Origin: DASZBR01 sp033763845
Lineage (GTDB): Bacteria; Pseudomonadota; Gammaproteobacteria; DASZBR01
DNA: 45,298 bases
Direction of reading: 5' to 3'
Assembly: GCA_033763845.1 (NCBI GenBank)
Contig: JANRJR010000056.1
Location: 1 to 45,298, forward strand
In this document: one piece after another, positions 41,967-45,298 of the stretch
How positions within the stretch are numbered: position 1 is the stretch's first letter
Layout of the letters: each line of letters opens with the position of its first letter
Notes under the pieces: model-generated
The model's input: only the letters and a program-made list of their open reading frames with translations
What the model was told of the DNA's origin: nothing
Database searches by the model: none
Translations under genes and position numbers: made by a program

Positions 41967-44900
41967 ATGAGTGTTGACATGAGGGATCTGGCTCAAGATG
42001 CTGTACTGTGCCGTCGTATTTCCCCGCAAATTTATCATGCTATGCTGCATGAACCGACTTTGCAAACGGATGAATTTGAGGCCTTATATTTAGCTTGGTG
42101 GAATGCCAACGAAGCCTTCGAAAAAGCGTATGAAAAATATGAAGCAGATACAATCAGCTGGTTTCCTTTTTATCCCTCAGCATTAGATCTGGCTGTTCAG
42201 CGAGCACGCCAAAATATGGCGGAATACTGCAGTCGACAAGATACTGTTACGCGAGTACTGGAGCATGCCAGTCAAAATAAAGTGTTAAAAAAAGCACAAG
42301 TGATTTTCGCGGAACGACATGCTCAAGATTTAAATGCGTCTTCATGGGGAGACGTGTTATCCAATCTTTGTTCAGAGATTACACCTTCAAAAATTCTCTT
42401 GGGATTAGCGACGGTTAATTTCGCTGCAGCTCAGCCTGTTTTAAATCATGTTTTTCCGAATACAAATAATGCTGAAAATATTACGGGTGGAATGAGTGTC
42501 GGCCTACCAAAATCAGTGTCTCCCGCAAAAGTTTCTAGTCCCGCCCTGGAATCTGCAAAAAATCGTCAAAAACGGGAAAAAAAACAACAAAAAGTTGAAG
42601 ACATTTTTGTTACTACTGAACCTTCTTTAAAAAAATCCATTACCGATTTTCGTAAAGCATATTTAAAGTTTTATAAAGGGAATTCTGCAGCGGTGATTAC
42701 CGCTGATGTTCTTTCAACGGACTCGCGAGATCACGGAATACTCATGAAGGAGGCGGGCGCTTTTCTGGGTCGCTACTCAAGCGATATTCAGGAAGGTAAA
42801 CGAAAATATCCAGAGCTTATTGCGTCACTTGAAGAACACGCGCCATACAGTGCAGGTGCATCTCTTATGTTAGCGGTAATACATGTATTAGGTGGTGGAA
42901 ATAGTGATGATGCCGTGATGCTTTACGTACAAGCCTATTTGAAACTTCCATCACTGTTTGAGGGTGAAGACAACTATTCATGGGCTGAGGGATTTTTGGG
43001 TGCCGTGACATTTCGAATGAAAATAGCACTGGATGCGTTGGGGGCTTTAACAAAAGAAGAAGATTACGTTCAGGAAAAAAATCTGTTGGTGCTAGGCGAA
43101 GTACGTGTGCTGAGTGATTTAGCAAAAGCAGTACATGAAAATCTCAAGCCCTACGGTAATCCTATGAATACTAAAACGCTGGTGTTAGCGGAAGAAATGA
43201 TGGGTGTGGTGAAAGTATGGGAAAAAGCGATCCAAACTGCGCAAGAAAAATTGGCAAAGCAAAAACACGTCGACGTGAAACAACCTAAAAAAGAAACTGT
43301 CGTGCCAAAATCCGAAAAAGTTGCTGCTGCTCCAGTGACAACCGATCAAGCCTTAAAAGATGTTTTATTTGAATTAGTGACTTTTTATAAAACACAACCT
43401 GTTTCACAAAAAGGCTTTGTTTCAAGTAAAGGAGGATTGTTTCAAGAAGGAACTATACTTCCTGAAGTCATGACAATGGGAATGCAAGTCATGGCGAATT
43501 TTGACTCCTCCCATAAAGGAGCTTCAGCTGGGTATAACGCGTATCTGAAAAAAAATCCCAGCGTTCGAGATAAAATATTCGCAGAGGCCACAAAGGGAAA
43601 TGGTTACGCGTCTTATCTTTTAGCGAGTATTCAGCCTGAAGGTCAACCCGAAGCGGTCGTGTTTGCTGCACAATGTGTGAGAAAACCGGATAAAAAAGAT
43701 AAAAATCCTTATGCAGGTGTTGAATTATTTTTAAATGTGGCCCAACAACGTCTCGATACATTAAAAGGTAATGCTTCAGCTCAAGATGAAATTGCACACA
43801 TTGAAATAGCGATGAAAGCTGTGCGTGAATATCAAGATCATGCAAAAAATCCTAAAAAAGTTTCTGAAGAAAGTAAACCGCTTCAGGAGGATATTGATTG
43901 GATTTTATCTGGGATTGCTAAAAGTGGTAAGCAAAAAGAATATACTCAACGATTGGGTTTGGATCTTACGCTCAAATCTTTCACCGTATTATCGCCGAGT
44001 GATCGGTGGGACTTGAATAATGCATTTAGTCTATCAAAACTGGAGCAAGATATTATCACGATTCGTGATTACGCCTTCCGAGGAAGTAAAGAGGCGTTAA
44101 GGTATATGTATGTTGCAGCGACGCATGAAACTAGATTTGCGGATGCTGCTTTAGTTGCGTTGCAAGCAGTGAGACTTGAGCCGACAGAAGAACATTATGT
44201 TGATCTGCATAACGCAATTGCTTCTATTTTAGACAGAGAGTATCCCAAAATCGGTGGAATGTTAGAAGACAGAGATACTTTTGATCCTGTTTATTATGAT
44301 CAAATGTTGCGCTGGTTTGAAATATCTCGACGAGCACTTGAGCATATAACGGTCGAGTCAAGTATTTACAAAAAAATGTTTAATCGATGGTCAGATTTAA
44401 TCACTCGTGATGCATTCGCGAAAACAGGTGTTCAGATTTTGCCTAAACCTGCGTCGCAGGCAGATTACAAAAATTATCATAATGCACTTGCTTCAGCATC
44501 GCCAGGTGAATCCGTAATAGAAATTCACATGACGTGGGCGTCCAAAGGTGTTGTAGATGCCAGTCTTGCTCTGATTGACCTGTATCGAAAAGGGTATGAA
44601 ATTTCGCAGAGCTTTGACCAAGCACGATTACTTTATCGTATAGCGTTGATTCAAGCGGGTAATGATCAAGCTAAAAGAAAACAAGTAGAGGAAAAATGGC
44701 CCTTGATTGAACCGAGGTCAGCTGAAAGTCCAATAAATTGGTTGATCGCACGAGTGACAGGAATAGAAGAACGCGCTTTGCCAAGAGGGCTAGTTGGACC
44801 GATTGTTGTGACAATGATTTTCATACATGTGCTTTTGCTTTCTTCGCTGTACTCCATGGCAAAGAGATTCTTTAGGCGACAGCCGGAGAGAGTGATTGAA

Positions 44901-45298
44901 CAACCCAAAAAAGAATCGCCACCGAAACTCAAAAAACAACGCAAAACACCACAAGAAAGTGCAGCGAAAGTGAAAGACGGTGAGTACAAAAAATTGTGCG
45001 CTGAATTCGACGCGATGAAAGCACGGTTTGAAAAACTAAAACGTAAGCAAGAACAATACCAGCTTGAAAAATGTAAAGCGCCTATTAAGGCGTGTGAGAT
45101 TATTTTTGCGAAAACCTATTCTGTTGAGACGATAGCTGAACTTAAACAAGATATTGAAACGTTGAAAATTCACTGCGCAGAATTAGAAAATATTATTGAT
45201 CTGCATGAAAAATCAGAAGAAAAAAATAAAAAATATACCGCTGTATTAGCTGCATTAGACAAAGTAAAGACTGATGCTCTCAGTGTTGCTGCTGTTCC
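41967..45298 (+). CDS. Giant helical-repeat membrane protein, 3' partial; candidate effector
   Basis: From the ATG at 41967 the frame is open to the window end: over 1,110 residues, no stop. There is no signal peptide. Residues about 140-165 are mildly hydrophobic. Much of 200-900 is helical with TPR/Sel1-like character, clearest near 856-895 (KGVVDASLALIDLYRKGYEI, then FDQARLLYRIALIQAGND). Lys-rich linkers separate blocks near 190-215 and 430-455. A strong membrane helix lies at about 941-964 (LVGPIVVTMIFIHVLLLSSL), followed by a basic stretch and a Lys/Glu-rich coiled coil to the edge. No family recognised. Promoter region carries a perfect PmrA box. Such layouts are common in Dot/Icm effectors; inference. 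Confidence 0.8.
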   Translation, partial: MSVDMRDLAQDAVLCRRISPQIYHAMLHEPTLQTDEFEALYLAWWNANEAFEKAYEKYEADTISWFPFYPSALDLAVQRARQNMAEYCSRQDTVTRVLEHASQNKVLKKAQVIFAERHAQDLNASSWGDVLSNLCSEITPSKILLGLATVNFAAAQPVLNHVFPNTNNAENITGGMSVGLPKSVSPAKVSSPALESAKNRQKREKKQQKVEDIFVTTEPSLKKSITDFRKAYLKFYKGNSAAVITADVLSTDSRDHGILMKEAGAFLGRYSSDIQEGKRKYPELIASLEEHAPYSAGASLMLAVIHVLGGGNSDDAVMLYVQAYLKLPSLFEGEDNYSWAEGFLGAVTFRMKIALDALGALTKEEDYVQEKNLLVLGEVRVLSDLAKAVHENLKPYGNPMNTKTLVLAEEMMGVVKVWEKAIQTAQEKLAKQKHVDVKQPKKETVVPKSEKVAAAPVTTDQALKDVLFELVTFYKTQPVSQKGFVSSKGGLFQEGTILPEVMTMGMQVMANFDSSHKGASAGYNAYLKKNPSVRDKIFAEATKGNGYASYLLASIQPEGQPEAVVFAAQCVRKPDKKDKNPYAGVELFLNVAQQRLDTLKGNASAQDEIAHIEIAMKAVREYQDHAKNPKKVSEESKPLQEDIDWILSGIAKSGKQKEYTQRLGLDLTLKSFTVLSPSDRWDLNNAFSLSKLEQDIITIRDYAFRGSKEALRYMYVAATHETRFADAALVALQAVRLEPTEEHYVDLHNAIASILDREYPKIGGMLEDRDTFDPVYYDQMLRWFEISRRALEHITVESSIYKKMFNRWSDLITRDAFAKTGVQILPKPASQADYKNYHNALASASPGESVIEIHMTWASKGVVDASLALIDLYRKGYEISQSFDQARLLYRIALIQAGNDQAKRKQVEEKWPLIEPRSAESPINWLIARVTGIEERALPRGLVGPIVVTMIFIHVLLLSSLYSMAKRFFRRQPERVIEQPKKESPPKLKKQRKTPQESAAKVKDGEYKKLCAEFDAMKARFEKLKRKQEQYQLEKCKAPIKACEIIFAKTYSVETIAELKQDIETLKIHCAELENIIDLHEKSEEKNKKYTAVLAALDKVKTDALSVAAV

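Noticed and set aside
42865..45000. Minus-strand open frames (e.g. 42865-43125, 43489-43845, 44666-44989)
   Set aside because: They are antisense shadows of the giant plus-strand ORF and show low-complexity compositions without start sites.
1..45298. tRNA, rRNA, CRISPR arrays, insertion sequences, prophage
   Set aside because: None seen by eye on either strand; a covariance-model search would be needed to exclude small ncRNAs.

Overview
The window is a dense, AT-rich (about 60% AT by eye) gammaproteobacterial chromosome segment. Gene families and arrangement (dnaG behind rpsU and yqeY, tandem aromatic amino acid permeases, a pgk-pyk-fba glycolytic block, potABCD, heptosyltransferases, a dcw cluster headed by mraZ) suggest the order Legionellales, i.e. 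Coxiella/Legionella-like host-associated bacteria. The placement is inference from gene content; there is no rRNA gene to settle it. I saw no tRNA, rRNA, CRISPR array, insertion sequence or phage gene.

Layout. 1-1758: end of an unknown membrane protein facing a SIMPL-domain gene. 1820-8285 (+): rpsU, yqeY, dnaG, two HAAAP permeases, pmbA, gmhA. 8282-12433 (-): dapE, upp, mltD, rlmJ. 12475-14886 (+): CPA2-type antiporter, ampD, short ampE. 14973-24998 (+): potABCD, pgk, pyk, ridA, a decayed accessory patch, fba and an unknown 514-residue protein. 24995-27901 (-): lgt, a small zinc-finger gene, waaF, waaC. 28003-28392 (+): unknown small gene with its own promoter region. 28422-34254 (-): partial dcw cluster mraZ-rsmH-ftsL-ftsI-murE-[repeats]-mraY. 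34384-41833: ispA, SURF1 gene, murF, two receiver-domain genes (the second frameshifted), pncC, mutS, [repeats], tsaC. 41967-45298: a very large unknown ORF that runs off the right edge.

The most interesting signals are regulatory and structural. (1) Two exact matches to the PmrA box (YTTAAK-N5-YTTAAK) lie in intergenic DNA, each 10 nt upstream of a candidate -10 hexamer, and each precedes a gene of unknown function: the 129-residue gene at 28003 and the giant gene at 41967. In Legionella and Coxiella, PmrA activates Dot/Icm secretion genes and effectors, so both products are candidate effectors. (2) MurE lacks its whole N-terminal UDP-binding domain, and murF is displaced to the far side of the dcw cluster. 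(3) At the place where murF would be expected, and again behind mutS, there are REP-like hairpins (GTAG foot plus palindrome) whose stems vary between copies yet stay paired. (4) A nine-G tract lies in the spacer of a putative pot promoter, a layout known from phase-variable promoters.

Most of the rest is housekeeping: peptidoglycan synthesis and recycling, lower glycolysis, polyamine uptake, LPS inner-core synthesis, lipoprotein maturation, and DNA replication and repair. Genes are tightly packed, with many ATGA-type overlaps.
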